A DNA stretch of 56,425 nt from the NCBI GenBank assembly GCA_022695795.1, contig MU404218.1, positions 1-56,425 on the forward strand, written 5' to 3'. The position numbers were made by a program, and so were the translations under genes. Below the pieces are notes generated by a model. It saw only the letters and a program-made list of their open reading frames with translations, was not told the origin of the DNA and ran no database searches. This document shows positions 1-13,014 of the stretch, piece by piece (position 1 is the stretch's first letter; the number at the start of each line of letters is the position of its first letter). Source of the stretch: Biscogniauxia marginata. Taxonomy: Eukaryota > Ascomycota > Sordariomycetes > Xylariales > Xylariaceae.

Positions 1-130
1 CTCAGTCTCTTATACCTCCTTCGCTTGACGTTTGCGGCCTCGTGCTCCTTCTCCCCGGAGGTGGCGGCCGCGGGGGGGGCGGGGGCCGCCCCCCCCCCCC
101 CCCCCTGTCAACAAGCAAGTAAAATCTCAG
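1..130. other. GC-rich low-complexity contig end
   Basis: Positions 61-107 are almost only G and C, including runs of eight G and about eighteen C, next to a NotI-like GCGGCCGC. This composition is unlike the roughly balanced DNA that follows. I see no gene. It may be a poorly resolved contig end rather than true sequence. Confidence 0.5.
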
Positions 131-1050
131 AGAAACAAACGAGCCGATTCGCAAACGGATACACGAATGAGATCCCTCGGGTTCAAGGTGAGTTGGGCAG
201 GTAAGGGCAAAAGCAGGCTAGGGTAGGGAAATCCTCGATGATGTATGGCATGCGTGACCTGCGCACCTCCACTCCCATGCAGAAAGCAGAGTGTGTCTCC
301 CCCCCCCTTTCGGGCCCTGACTTGTTGCACCCACCACTACCTACCGCTACCACATCCTCATACATAGTTCATAGGGTGATTTTATGTCTTAGACAACGCG
401 GGCCTTTTTTAAAATGTTTTAGTTCAGGATTATTCTTTAGAACCAGCACTTATTACCTATTCGGTAGGGGTTGGAAGGTTGTCAAATGAGCACGGACGGA
501 GAGACATGCAGTGCTTAATTTAGCCAGTCGCTGGGCTGAAGCGGCCTATAACACAGGAGCTGTATAGAATTGACGATTTCACCCTTAGTGGGGATTTGAC
601 AGGTCTTGCACGTCTATCAATGTCTGGTACCGCCCGAAGAAGACATTTGAAACCACAGCTAACTACTAAACTAGGTGGTTTGTCTGAGTTGTCTCGCACT
701 GGGCCAGCTGAACAGTTATTTCTTTGCACCTTGCAGTTGACACTCAACTATGACTATCCCTGTAGCCAATAACCAGACCTAGTAACTTACAACCTACCTA
801 TAGGACTCGATAGTTCGTCCCCTAGTGATCCCCGGGCCGGATATGACATACATTGCGTACGTACATGGAGTAATGCAGTCGTTGTTCTTCTCGTCTTCTT
901 TTTTTCCCGTTCTCTTTTCTTTTCCCCCATTCCCCCACGCCCAGCTCATCGGGCTCATTCATTGCTCACACGCCCACACGACACTTGCTGCTCATTCCCT
1001 CCCCTCGTTTCCCCCCACCCACCCACACTCACATACACACATACACATTT

Positions 1051-1068
1051 ACACACACACACACACAC
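1051..1068. repeat. (AC)9 microsatellite
   Basis: A perfect AC dinucleotide run lies inside a broader ACAC/ATACAC-rich tract from about 1020 to 1070. Confidence 0.9.
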
Positions 1069-1371
1069 TTCACAAACCTGCATACATGCGTATTACACAC
1101 ACCACTCTCCTGCTTTCCACCAGGCAAGAATCGGGAAAGGGAACCAATACCCAATACCCAATTACCTGTATTTCGAGATCACCATCATCCTGGTGGAAAA
1201 TCCGGATACGAAGTCGCATCTATCTAAGCCCCCTCCCCCGCGAGCCTGACCTGATCCTCCGCATGCTTTCCCTGAGGCTGCCCGGCCGTGACTAGACCGA
1301 TGAGCTCTCGCGCAGTCGGGCGATTGCGTTCTTTCCTAGCTACATTCTACGGGTTGGAAGATGCGCTGGCC

Positions 1372-1409
1372 ACCCTTTATCCATCTGGTTACCCTTTATC
1401 CATCTGGTT
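1372..1409. repeat. Perfect 19-bp tandem duplication
   Basis: The unit ACCCTTTATCCATCTGGTT occurs twice back to back with no mismatch, at 1372-1390 and 1391-1409. Confidence 0.9.
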
Positions 1410-1530
1410 ACTAGTCATCATCATCGACTTTATTATTATCACCACCACCACCATCCTCTACCTGTCTACATGCATGTAGGACGTATGTAAGTAGGTTTCT
1501 ATGGGATGTATGTACGTGTGCACGTACCCA

Positions 1531-1545
1531 TGTATGTATGTATGT
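1531..1545. repeat. (TGTA)n microsatellite
   Basis: A short TGTA tetranucleotide run lies within a wider stretch (1470-1650) of TATGTA/GTACGT-like words. Confidence 0.8.
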
Positions 1546-4135
1546 CTTGTGCCTTACGTACTCCCGGCATTCTGCGAACTGGGCGGACGTGCATCGCCCG
1601 GTGCGAGCCACGTAGAATGTTATGTATGTAGGTACGTATGTACATGATGTCAGGTCCCCTGGAGGGAATATTGGATGACCTACCTACCTAAGTTAAAAAA
1701 AAAACCGGATACACCCATCGGGATAGAGTGGCTAGTCATATCCTCTAGACATGTAGCAAGACCGACAAGTCAGTAATGAGCAACTAGCTATAGGCAATTA
1801 GGCACCGTAGCCCACTAGTATCGATATAGCGGTGATGGGATTTATTCTAAGGAGCCCAACTCCGACAACAACTACAGCAACTCTCTTACTTGAGTGCCTA
1901 AGGCAGGTTTTCCAGTCGGCTGTGCAAACAGGCCGACTGGCCGGCCGTCCGGTTCGAGTCCTGCAGCCAAGCCAATAACTATTTCTTACATACATAGGTA
2001 CATCCAGTGACAGTTAACGAACTACTGTCTTGTGTCTGTCCCTTGCTTACTCACCCCCTCTCTATACGGTTCTCCAATGGTTCGGCCCGTAGTAGAGAGC
2101 TCATGATACAGCCACAGAAATAGAAAGGGAATTGTTTTAAAGGAAGGCGGAGGGGGAAACATGAAAGCCAAAGAGGTGGATCTGTTCACCGGCCCTATAG
2201 GTAGGTCGCACGGCTTTTTGCCTTAGTCTTTTAATGATCGAAAGATCACGACAGTTGAGAACTCCGGACTGCTTGCCTGCCTGCTTACGGTGACCTCCAA
2301 TCTTGCAGCAAACCGGCAGAAGGAATTTCCTGGGGTAAGTACCTTGCCTTACCTATCTTACGGGTTTCTTTTTCTCTTGTGTCTCCTCCCCCTCCTCCCT
2401 TTCTCCACTCAAAAGCCCTCCATCTTACGGTTCGTGAGACAGACAGAGTGCGTGTGCATGAGTGATATTATATAAGATCATGTGGTTCATGTAATGTCTG
2501 TGACGACGTATGGAATAAGTGCCCATGTAGGCTGAGGTCATATTGTTCGGATGAGCGTGAACAGACGCCAGAACTTGGTATGTAGACGATAAAGACAACG
2601 ACAGAACGGGGATATGATGTGTGAAAAGGGGAAAACCCATCGGATAGATAAAATTCGGTTGACTAGTTAACTACCAGTAAACAACAATCTAACCTACGCT
2701 GCTCAACATAAGGGATCGCCCCATGTGTTCGTAACGGCTAACTTCACAATATCACGCATATACATGTATCTACAGATATCTGGTCTGGGAGGTTACTTAC
2801 AGTAAAGTAATCGTCGTGATACCCGACGCCTCCGCATCGTGCATCACCGGCCGCAGTGTAACCCGGCCCCCAAGGCGGAGTCTGCCTGTCTTGTCTGCCT
2901 TCCTGCCTGCCTGTCCGACCTTAAGCTTACTTTATTCCTACTCTGTACGGATAGCTACAGTTGCCTTACCTACCTAATTCCGTAAACGGGGTCTCGGGCG
3001 TATCTCGCCCCCGGTCCCCTACACCACGACAACACCTTAGGTCCCCCCTCCCTTCCCTTTCCTTTTTTTACCTTACCTGACCTTATGCAGTGAGTGACTT
3101 AATCACTTACATAACGTTCTATACGGTTTTTTCTATCCCGTGTGGCCTGACTTATAAGACGAGGCTGGCGCGGAGGCTTAGCACAACCCCGGCCAGATAG
3201 ATGTATGGTAATGATAGCGCGCCCGCCTTCATGATGTGACGAGCCCGACAGCCCGACGGAACCCTCGAATTGACGACGAGTGATGACGTGAAATGAAGAC
3301 ATGGGACCGGGGGCGGGAGGGACGAGGGACGGGGAAACTCCCAATGATTGAAAGGGTGCATGCTCGTTCGTAATCGCTTCTTCTCGCGAGGCTGGCTGGC
3401 TGGCTAGCCGGCTACCCTTGGTAGCTAAGATACCTACCGGCAGTGTTTCTCGCGCATAACGCATGGGTAGGCACATCAGGTGTAACGAAGATAACTTAAG
3501 GCCCCCAAGGCATATCTTAATGGTTCTTCTTCTTCTACACCAGGCGGTTTCTTTCCGTCCCGGGAATCCCAGAAAGCTTATTGTAGCACCGCGCACGATC
3601 TACTACCTACCACTTCCAAACTCTGCGATTAGCCAATCCCCCAATCGACCCCGTGCATGGCACACATCTTACCCCAAGTGCCGGCATGGAGCTCTGTCTG
3701 CCTTGTAACAGTAGCAACCGTAACCTCTGTTCTAGTCGATCTGTCTTTGCTTATCACAGATAGATAGACAATAAGACGGGACCGTGGCGTTCCAATCATC
3801 CAAGGGCCACTATCCTTCTGGAAGGCCGGTTCCCGCCGGCCCTTCCGTCGATAGCGAAAGCCGCTGGCGCCCAGCCATGGCCATACCATTTCGACAAATA
3901 GGGAGGGTTCTCTGAGCCTCCGCCTTGTGTGATGATGTATGGATAGTCGGTGGGAAACTCTTAATTTGGGTTTTTTTTTTTCGAGTGCCGGGACTTGTCG
4001 TGACCCCGAGAAGCCGTGACACTCGATAAATTTTGTGAGCAATTGGCGTAGACCTACAATGCACGATGATTCTCTCTCGCGATCGAGTTACGACATATCT
4101 TGTGATCACGATGACCATCCCGAACGAAGGGAGAC

Positions 4136-4158
4136 TCGGTCGGTCGGTCGGTCGGTCG
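4136..4158. repeat. (CGGT)n tetranucleotide repeat
   Basis: About five to six perfect CGGT units are followed within 50 bp by a GA-dinucleotide run. Confidence 0.85.
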
Positions 4159-4207
4159 ATCTGTCGGCTCCTTCGCAAGTGGCATTAGCTAATAAGATGA
4201 AACGAAC

Positions 4208-4230
4208 GAGAGAGAGAGAGAGAGAGAGAT
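4208..4230. repeat. (GA)n microsatellite
   Basis: A perfect GA run of about 11 units. Similar GA runs occur at 5633-5650 and 17708-17730. Confidence 0.9.
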
Positions 4231-7200
4231 CATGGCTACACACAAGAGACGAAGAAGACGGATCTCGATAGAAAAGTTCTGACGCGATCGCGCATGCCCA
4301 GCACGGGAGATTATGAGCCCACGTCTTCATCATGACCTCCCCCCCTAATCTACATCTAATCTATTCATCTACTCCGGTATAGTGATACCGAGAGTCCCGT
4401 GGCTGTGGTTAGTGCCCACTCAGCCGCACGCGTACCTACGTAGCTAGTCGACCACGACACCATCACGATCGCCTCTCCCCTTCACCCCCTTTTTTTGTGG
4501 CAGCCCCACACCTACCTTCCCCCTTTGCCCCTTTTTCTTCCCTCCCCCCTGACAGCCAACACGTCAAGCAAAGAAGCTATATGTAGGCCAGCCCAGCCCA
4601 GCGACGCAGGGCAGGATAATTCGAAACACGCGCCTCATCAGCATTGGAGGTTCCAGAGTGCGCTCTTGTCCGGCTCGGTCTAGGGTTTCGAAACAAGACT
4701 AATTTCTGCATCAAAGTGTCTGTCGCCTCTTGTTCCCCTATTCCCTTCCTCCCATTGAATAAGAACATCCTTCCCTCCAGCCATTCACCTGTTATGGTTT
4801 TAACCTCGTGGGCGAGAACGGATCAGGTAGGCGAGATCAGACTCGAGACAATTACCGTACCTGAGAGAATCGGGTGAGGTGCATGAGAGAGAGGCGAAGC
4901 TAGATCTATGTAAGTAAGCTCGAATCAAAGAGCCCACCACCACCCAAACCCAACCACCGATCTGGCGCGCCCAATCAAGGGGGAGCGAAGGGCGAAAGGG
5001 GTTTATTTTTATTTTTACTTTTATTTTCTCGACTCGAGTATCACGAAAAATGCATGTTGGGGGGAAAAGATTGGTAGGTAAGTATTAGGTTTGACTGATT
5101 GACAAGAAGTCATGTTCCGGAGATGAACGAAACCGGTGAACGAGCAAGTGGGTGTGCGAACGAATGAGCGACGAGGCGGCAAATTCTCGTGGGACGTGGA
5201 AGGCATATGGCTCTGTAAGATCTCGAACTCAATCGGGACAGGCTCACAAGGGGGAAGTGGCAAAGGTAGGTAAAGCAAGTGATGAGGCAAGCCAAGTAGA
5301 TTCAATATACTATCTATCTATCTGTAATGCGACGTGATCCCGATATTCAACCAGAGGAAAAGCGAGCAATCGGTTTTATTCCTCCTTCGATCTTTTTTTG
5401 TTTTTTAATTTTTACTTTTTATCCTAAGGCCTATTATCTTATAGTATTATCCCGTCCTGTAGTGCGTCTCGAAAGTGATCCTATCCCCTACTGGTTGAGA
5501 TCCTCTCCCTCGTGGCCATCCTCTATCGATCTATCTATATTTGTGTCGCATAGCTTTGCTAAGGGTAAAATGCAATACTACCACCCACGAAAAGAAAACT
5601 GATACCCTACCAAGCTCCATTGGTAGGTAGCTCTAGAGAGAGAGAGAGCTTAGCAAAGCTTCCCGAGCTCCCCCCCCCTTCTTTGCCATCGTTCTCTTCT
5701 CTCTTCCTACGTCCCGAGTAAGGATAGCTAGCTACATAGCTAGGTTAGCTAGGTAGGCCTTCTGTCTTGCTTTCCCTGCATCAATTACCGGCCTCCCCTC
5801 CTCCTCCTCCTCCTCCCCACAAGGGCACACATACATAACACCATATGTAATGCAGCAGCGATGCGATGTTGTACAACATGTCCTTTGTCTCAGTCTCTTC
5901 CTCTCACTCTCTCCCTCCCCCATTACCCCCACAAAATCTAAGTTTAGGACGAGTTATGTAGGTGTGTAAGCAAGTAGGTAGTTGAATTGGCGATGTTTGG
6001 ACGATCACGAAGGCAGAAAAGAATGAAAATTTAAAAATAAACATTCGAAATTAAAATCTGCCTTGGCTTTCATCAATCTTCACCATCATCGTCATCGTCT
6101 TCCACCATTGCCATCATCATACGTGCCTGCCCCTTTTTCATCGAAAGGGCGAGCCCGATGCGATGGGGAGGGAGAAAGAAAACGTGGGAGCTTGTCAGTA
6201 GTAGTCGTCGATATGTCGGTCTTGCTTCCTGTTTCATGCTTCTGCTTCTGCTTCTGCGTCTTGCGGTTAATTCCTCTTAATTTAAGGAGATGAGCAGAGA
6301 GAAGACGAAAAAAAGCTTCTGCTTTTGCAGTAGTGTGTATATTATGCATAGTATCCTAAAAAAAACGTAACACACTCTCTCGCGCACTCGAACGACCTCT
6401 CTACTTCCCCTTTTGCCCAATATGCCTGCCCAATGCTTCCCCCCTCAATTCCCATTGATTGTAGTAGATAGAAGGTTAGTAAGTACCAGAAACACCTACG
6501 AAGTATGAAGTGACTTCGAGTGTTTGTGGCGGAACAATCTATGTATCTCTAGCGTTGGTAGAATATACGACCTCGAACGTCCCGGGCTGGCCCCTATTCA
6601 GAACGATGTAGTTACGAGGTATCTACGTACCTCAAACCCCTCTCTTCTCTTCGCTCGATCCGAGACTTCTCTCATTGGGCTCGAGGAACGAAGACGTAGG
6701 GAGGGGAGAAAGCAAGCGCATTGCACCCAATGGGAAACTGTCGATGTGCTATTTCTTCTTCTTGCTCGATGTAGTATTGTATTTGTCCTTCCAAATCCTG
6801 CATTGCGACCGCATATGTGAGCTAAACGCAGCAGCAGAATGAAAAAGGAAAAAAAGAAGAAAAAAAAAGACCCCCCCCCGACTGATAATAATAAAGGGAG
6901 TTAAGGCAAGGTAGACTTGGATAACTAAACAGCAATCAAGCGCGATAGGTCTGAAAGAGTAAAATTCGGGCAGCAGAAAATTGCGATGAGTAAAGATTCA
7001 AGGGAGAAGAAGCAGTAGCCATCGCAATTGGTTGGGGCCACTTGCGAAGCAGAAAAGCTGGCAAAGCAACCCGACGACATGGCGTCAGGGTGCCGGAGAA
7101 AGCTCATAGGGCAATGGGGAGCGAAAGATGGACTGAGCAACGACGACAACAACAGCGATCTGAAGTAATTTTTTTCGGTGTGAGAAGGGTTCGTGATTGG

Positions 7201-7405
7201 TCAGTTCCTTTTGTTTGCGATCGCTCGACGCCAGAAAATACCCCCGTATCTGCAAGCCGCTTGGCTTCCCGTTTTTTCCCCCCTTTGTGCACCAATGTGA
7301 TGAGGCCTGAACTGAAGACCTCTTTTTTTTTCTTTGGTTTCCCCAAAAATTAGGGCGGGATGGTCCCAGAGAGAGGGGAGGGGGGCACTCGGACGCAGCG
7401 ACAGC

Positions 7406-9632
7406 CTATGAACCGTTGATGTCGCGGGTCTTTCGCGACGACGACCGCTGGATGGTCCTTGCGTGCAGATGCGCCATCGACGCACGGGGGAAGTGCTCCG
7501 AGTAAAGCGAAACGGTCGAGAAAAAGGAAAAAAAGATAAAAAACGTAAAAGGGGGGGTAGGATTTCTCCGTAACAAGAAGGAGACCCGCCGACTACTTAC
7601 CAGGTATTCCCGAGTGTCTTGTTACCGTTCTCCTCAGCCAACCGGTAGTATCGAGCCGCCGCGTACTGGAGAGCATGGAGTTAGCCTCATGTGATATTGC
7701 CGGGTCTCTCGGGGCTAAGAAAGCCATGCTCGGCTCTGATTTGCCCGCAGAGCATGAGAGCATAAGCCCCTTGATGCCCAACTCGAAGGATCATGATTAC
7801 GAGACTCCTTTTCCGAGCTGGCAGCTTTCTAGCGGCAGGCAAGCACATCCACACCTATGGGACCCTGACGGCGCGGCAGTAAGGGACCATGGGAGCTTTC
7901 AAGCCACAGTGCCCGTCCTCCTGAGGCTGACAGCGTGACTCACGATCGCCGCAAGATGACTTGGCTAGAGGCACGAAACCCAGGCGCCCGGGAATGATAT
8001 GTGATGACTATAGGACGGCTTTTCGTGCCTGACGTACCTTGTCTTTCTTGCACCCGAAGCCCTCCAGATAGCACCAGGCGGTCTCATTCATGGCATCTAC
8101 ACCGAGAGGCGAACTTCTCGTCAGTGGCCTATCGATTTTGCGGGCTGGCCTTTTTCAAGCTAGGTAGGGGTTCGCCGCCGCCGCCGCCCGCCGGATCAGT
8201 CCACTACTTACCGGTATCACCAAGATTCGCTGCTGTCTCGTAATACTAACAACCAAGGCTCGTCAGTGAATGATCACTTCCCAGATAGGTCGTCGTGTCG
8301 ACTGAGCAAAGAGGAGAGGCCGGGAGAAAGAGGGTCTTGTCTCCTCTCGCTTGCTTGCTTTCTTCCTCTCTCCCTCTCTCTCCCCTCCCCTGACCGACTT
8401 GCCCACTGCGCGCGCCACAGCTTTTTCATCAACAATGGCAGTGGCGATTGATTGATTTTGATTGATTGATTGGAATCGTGAGCGATCGACCCACCTGTTT
8501 TGCGGCGACTGGGTCTCGAGGGATGCCCCAGCCGTTGCGGAAGCAATTCGCCAATTCGAAGATGGCGAGCACGAGCTCCCCCTTCGCGGCGCCGCCTTTC
8601 TTGAGTCCCGCTTGGAGCGCCATGTTCTCGACCAGCGCCGCATTCGATGCTGCGGCCGAGAGATACGTAACTGCGCGCTCGGGGTCTGGTTGACATCCCC
8701 AGCCGTGTCTGGTTCGTTGCGGTAGCGTTAGCTTGATATTCTTATGCAATATTTCGTTTATTTTGTTTATTTTTTTTGCCACAATCCAGATCTAGAAGCT
8801 CTCTTGCTCTTCCGGGAAACGAGTGCCTCTCTGTCATTGATCATGAGGCTGCATATAGAATGGAGCTTGCAGCTCTCCTCCCGAAAAGAGAGAGGCCGTT
8901 TCCCACTGACCTCAGTGCAAGACCATATAACACCTGACTCAGCGGGTTATTCGCCCCTTGAGGATCAGCCAATCGTCCAAATAGCCGCGTAGACTGGTCC
9001 AGATCTCCCTCCTCGTGCAGGCGGATAGCCTCTTGTATGTCGTCGTCGATCGTCTTGGTCGACACAACGCCACCTACCGGCCTTGGCGCCGCAGGGTCGT
9101 CGTCGAAGTTTAGAGGAGGTAGCTCATGCGACGGCGATGGCGTAAAGGTCACGCTAGGCGACCTGCTCCGGTGGGACGACTCGTTCGCATTGGCTAGTAG
9201 CGTAGCTCTGTTCTCCCATTCTCTCTCGTATGCGTCCTTGTCTCCGGCGCCGTCGGGGGTGATGTTGATCTGTGGCAAATTCTCGGGGACATAATCGGAC
9301 TTGGACGGCGCATGGCGCGATAAGTTGAAGCGATGCGATAGGCGTCGGTGGCCCTCCTTGCGCGAGGGCGAGGCGTCGGACGAGATACTATTCCCTCGCG
9401 ACCGCGGCCTGAAGACGTCGAGGCTGCGGCGTGGCTTGGAACCCGAATCTTGCGTGTTCAGGAGTTGATCGCCGTGGAGGGGATAGCTGGGAGGATGGAT
9501 TATCTCTTGCGTAGTCGTGTCTGAGCGGATGAATGTGAATTCCGGCCCATTCAGCCTACCCAGGGTCTCGGAATAAGAGCCATCGCCCTCGCCGAGCCTG
9601 TCCTTCTTCTTAACTAGGTCACGAATCCCCAT
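7406..9632 (-). CDS. Sel1-repeat protein, Nif1/Dsf2-like
   Basis: A probable regulatory scaffold with Sel1-like (TPR-type) repeats, related to fungal proteins such as S. pombe Nif1, a cell-cycle regulator. The start is MGIRDLVKKKDR at 9632. Exons read 9632-8911, 8708-8495, 8245-8212, 8096-8038, 7665-7601 and probably 7457-7406, all with GT/AG sites and matching phases. Residues 1-210 are Ser/Pro/Arg-rich and look disordered. Sel1-type repeats follow, with motifs YGLALRHGWGC, ELANCFRNGWGIPRD, AANLGDTDAMNETAWCYLEG and YAAARYYRLAEENGNKTLGN. The total is about 381 residues. The last exon is uncertain, because family members usually continue after GN(S/T)W with a different tail. The Sel1 assignment is firm and the in vivo role is inferred. 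Confidence 0.8.
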
Positions 9633-10479
9633 GACTGTCTCACACTCAATTCGAACTCGATATTTACTGTCCTAGGGATGGGGTCGAAAGGGAATCGGAA
9701 TCGCGAGGGGCTTGGAAAGATAATGGCCTCCTTTTTATTATTTCTCGTATAGCGAGTAGTGTATGATGTATTCTTTCACGTCGTGATTAAATATAGGCGC
9801 CGCAGTCTTCATCGAGCCTCTTCAGCTCCGCTTAAGCGCCCGTCTTTAGGCCACCCGCTGCAGTGGCTCAGCGCATAAAAAACTGCATTCGGCTCCGGAC
9901 GAAGGAGGGTTTCAATGCTTTGTTTCATGGATAGGGGTTTCTAACTTGGCGCCAACACCTCGGTATTTACTGTAGTTTAAGTTCATTAGCTTTTTAAATA
10001 TACTGCGGGTTGGACCTGCGCTGCCAGGCGCTGATTTATAGTGATTGACATTGCGCTAGGCCCATCAAGCCTTTCCATTAATAAGTAAGGCGGCACGGCC
10101 CCCAATCTGGCATTGTTCACTTCAAAAAGGAGAAGTTGTGCCGAAGCATCACAGGTGTAGTATTACTATCTTCTCTATGACCTCTTTCTTTGTTTTCTTC
10201 TTCTGTTTTCTTTTTTCCCCTCTATGATCTCTATTCCTTGAACACACTGGTGTTCAAATCAGCACGGTTGGGTATCACTGATAACGTAAGACTGAAAAAA
10301 GGCAGCGCAATTAATGCCTGCTAATTTTCGTCGTATATCTCATCTAGACTCCTGCCGTGACAATACGGCCTCCATGGGGAGGACATAAGGACAGCAATAA
10401 GGATTTCTTAGTAGAAATCAGTCGCTGAAGACTGGCTATGCCGCATATACCTGTAAAGTTAGTTACGAACGCAATTGTT
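9633..10479. other. Intergenic: Sel1 gene 5' side and CCCH gene 3' side
   Basis: This 847 bp stretch holds the promoter of the Sel1 gene (its right part) and the 3' region of the CCCH gene, both on the minus strand. Pyrimidine-rich tracts lie around 10190-10220. No other gene is visible. Confidence 0.6.
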
Positions 10480-12068
10480 TCACCGGAAACCGATGAAGTC
10501 TTTCTGTTCTGCGAAATCCAAGTCCTCGGTGTCATCCTGTCCAATGAACTCTTCAACATCGTCTGAATCGATGTCATCGCTATCCACCGCAGCCTGTCCG
10601 TCGTCACTAGACAAGTCTTCCATCTCCTCGTGAGACTCGCGATTGCTTGCCTTGCGAAGGACACTTGCCCTTACGACATGCGTTCGTTTACAACCCTTGA
10701 GTTTACAATCTCCGGTATTGCTAAAATCAGGGCATTCGAATACGTGGCGGTCAGGGCACTGAGCTCCTAGGGCGCAATATCCATAGATGCCGAAAGCTCG
10801 ACATACGAGATCCGTCTGTGCATGCTCAGCATGGACATACGGGCATGAGGGGTTATTGCACTTTCCTTTGGCGAAATGCAAGCAGAGTGGCGTCCGTTTT
10901 TCAGTAGTCTCATGGGAAAGATCGCAACTGTCACCCCTCGGACAGTCGCTTTTCAAGAGCCAGTCTCTGCAGATGGCGGTTTTGGAAGCGTCATGGATAT
11001 ACCGGCAATTAGGGCCTTTTGAACACGAACCTAGGGCTATGAGTTAGTACCTTCTTTGGGGAGTCTTACCACACCGCAGCCTGCAATAAGTCGCGAGTTG
11101 GGCGTTAGTTTTCGGTTTTTGAGGAAGACGATTACCAGTCCATGAAAAGGTCTTGCATAGTTCGTTGACCTTCTTGATTCCAGTAGCCTCGCTACGTCCA
11201 TGTTAGCATGCGCACGATGCATGTTGATATTACGTACCGTTGGGCTTTCACAATGCCGTGTCTCACAAGATTACCGTTCTTGGTGCGATTGAACCTGACG
11301 CCGCTGATGGTAGGCATTCTGGGCGTGGCAGAAGGTGGGTTGACGTCGCCTGTGGACAATCAGTCATGCTTGGGTTCTGTGGAAGACACGCCACGTACCG
11401 GGCACCTTGATCAATTTGTTTCCTTGTTGAACAACCTGGAAGCGGATTCCATCCACTGTGATTTCATAAGGGGAAGTTGATGTTGGCGTGCTCGGCACCC
11501 CAATTACGCGGCCACCTCCGCCTTGGCGTATGCTATTCATAAATCTCTCCTTCTCGCGAGTGTTTCTCTGAAGCTTCTGTTGGCGATGAGTTTCCTCGAT
11601 GGCGTTCGTGCGTTGTTTGGTTTCCTTCTCGTACACCGAACTGTTGATTAGCTGTAGATGGCGGTCGTTCTTAGTAATCCACGAGGGCGTATTCGGATCC
11701 GAGGGCGCACTCTCGTCGAGACTCGCGGGTCGATTTTGTCCGTTGAGCACCAAGGTCTTGTTACGATATAACGCAGATCTGCCTCGACCGCCGCGATAGC
11801 TCGTGTGGGGATATGGTGCCACGCGGTGGTGGGATCCTCCTCTAGCTTGGTGGTCGGAACCTATTTAGATCAGCGTTGGTGTCCGTGGTGGAAATAGTAG
11901 AAGCTTACCGAAATTCGAACCACCTCGCTGGGCTTTGTGGCGATTGATCTGACCTGTGAAGGGGTGAGCGGCACGGTCACGTAGGTAGGTAGCAAGCATC
12001 TGCTCGTTGAACATACTAGCGATTCTGCCGATCTTCTCCATCAGCTCCTGGTCTTCCGCGGTAGTCAT
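10480..12068 (-). CDS. Five-finger CCCH zinc-finger protein, ZC3H3/Red5-like
   Basis: A likely nuclear RNA-binding protein of the ZC3H3/Smicl group; S. pombe Red5 is the known fungal relative and works in nuclear RNA decay. Exons are 12068-11909, 11860-11399, 11349-11238, 11191-11136 and 11030-10480, giving 446 residues with consistent phases. The N-terminal half is basic and RG-rich (SYRGGRGRSALYRNKTLVLN), as in ZC3H3. The C-terminal half has five consecutive CCCH fingers: CKTFSWTGSCSKGPNCRYIH (built across the last intron), CRDWLLKSDCPRGDSCDLSH, CLHFAKGKCNNPSCPYVH, CRAFGIYGYCALGAQCPDRH and CPDFSNTGDCKLKGCKRTH. An acidic tail (DSDDIDSDDVEEFIGQ) follows. The finger array is directly visible. 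The Red5 function is inferred by analogy. Confidence 0.88.
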
Positions 12069-13014
12069 GTTTGCTACTGGATGCTAAACTGTAAGTAACT
12101 GTGAGCAAGGATGGTGTTTTTGCTGAGTGGTGGGGGGATCTGGTGATTTAGAGATGCTGGGGAAGAAGAAAAGTAGATATGTAACAGCTAGCAGTGGTGG
12201 CGTCGGAGACAAGGAAAGAGAAGGTGAACGGTGCCCGGGAACAAGAGATAAAGATGCCTGAGTCGCATAACCACAACCTTGGAATATGGGATGGTGGACA
12301 GGCTTGGCGCGTGGATGCGGGAATGTCGTCACTCGACTTTGCAAGAGTAAGGGGAATTCTAGAGGGCCTTAGGGTTTCAGGGCAGTCCAGTCCAGACCTT
12401 TCGTTGTTTTCTCTTTTTTCTTCTTTTTGCTTCTGCGTTTTTGTCTTTTTTTTTTTCTGATACGGGTTATTGTATGCTGTAGTTGTGAAGGAGAAGAAGG
12501 AAGACGCGCGGCATGTGTGTGTGTGTAGGTACCTTGTAATGAATGACCTAGCAGATAACAAATCCAGAGGTGCGGGAGAGATAATGAAAGATGATGAAAT
12601 CAAATTGCGTCGAAGTCAAACACATTAATTGAAAGCCTGCAAATCCCCATATTTCCTTTGATAGAGTGGCCAATGGAAAACTTGGATAATTGGGAACTTG
12701 AAAACCACGTGACCTTATCTAATCTCTATTACTAGATCGCGCTTGCACACGGATGCAGCTAATCAGGTACTAAGGTACCTTACCTGGCCGCCTTGACCTC
12801 AGCCTTTCTAGCAAGCTCCAACATTCATTCTACATTATTCGTTCTTTGACATCTCCAGATGCGCTATCTGCAGCTGCTTTTCCCAACGAGACCTCGCGAC
12901 TTTCCACTATAGCCTCTTGCACGAGACAAAAGCGACGACGATACCCCAGACTTTACCTTTCTCTCTTCTTGGCCCGTACTTGTCTACGAACAGAACGTCG
13001 TGCCTGCTGTCATC
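12069..13014. promoter_or_regulatory. Divergent promoter between CCCH gene and TFIIF beta gene
   Basis: This 946 bp region separates two genes transcribed away from each other, so it must hold both promoters. It contains a CCAATGG at about 12671, a CACGTG E-box at about 12707 and CT-rich tracts (12400-12450 and 12950-12970, the latter just upstream of the TFIIF start). Transcription start sites cannot be placed. Confidence 0.5.

Larger units (their letters stand above)
131..7405. other. Long intergenic region without a supportable gene
   Basis: Open frames here are short, overlap on both strands, and are built on microsatellites or poly-pyrimidine tracts. None shows a conserved domain or a coherent exon chain. 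The region is rich in TACCTA/TAGGTA motifs, CT-rich tracts and simple repeats. It may hold the 3' region of the Sel1 gene and non-coding RNA, which cannot be judged from sequence alone. Confidence 0.6.

Noticed and set aside
825..1295. 156-codon plus-strand frame
   Set aside because: It is built on a CA/CT-rich low-complexity tract, with overlapping frames of similar length and no domain.
1915..1975. Possible tRNA 3' half at GGTTCGAGTCC
   Set aside because: The T-stem does not pair and no upstream arms were found.
3099..4178. Minus-strand frames of 165, 137 and 122 codons
   Set aside because: They overlap one another in different frames, have no recognisable domain, and the DNA is rich in simple repeats.
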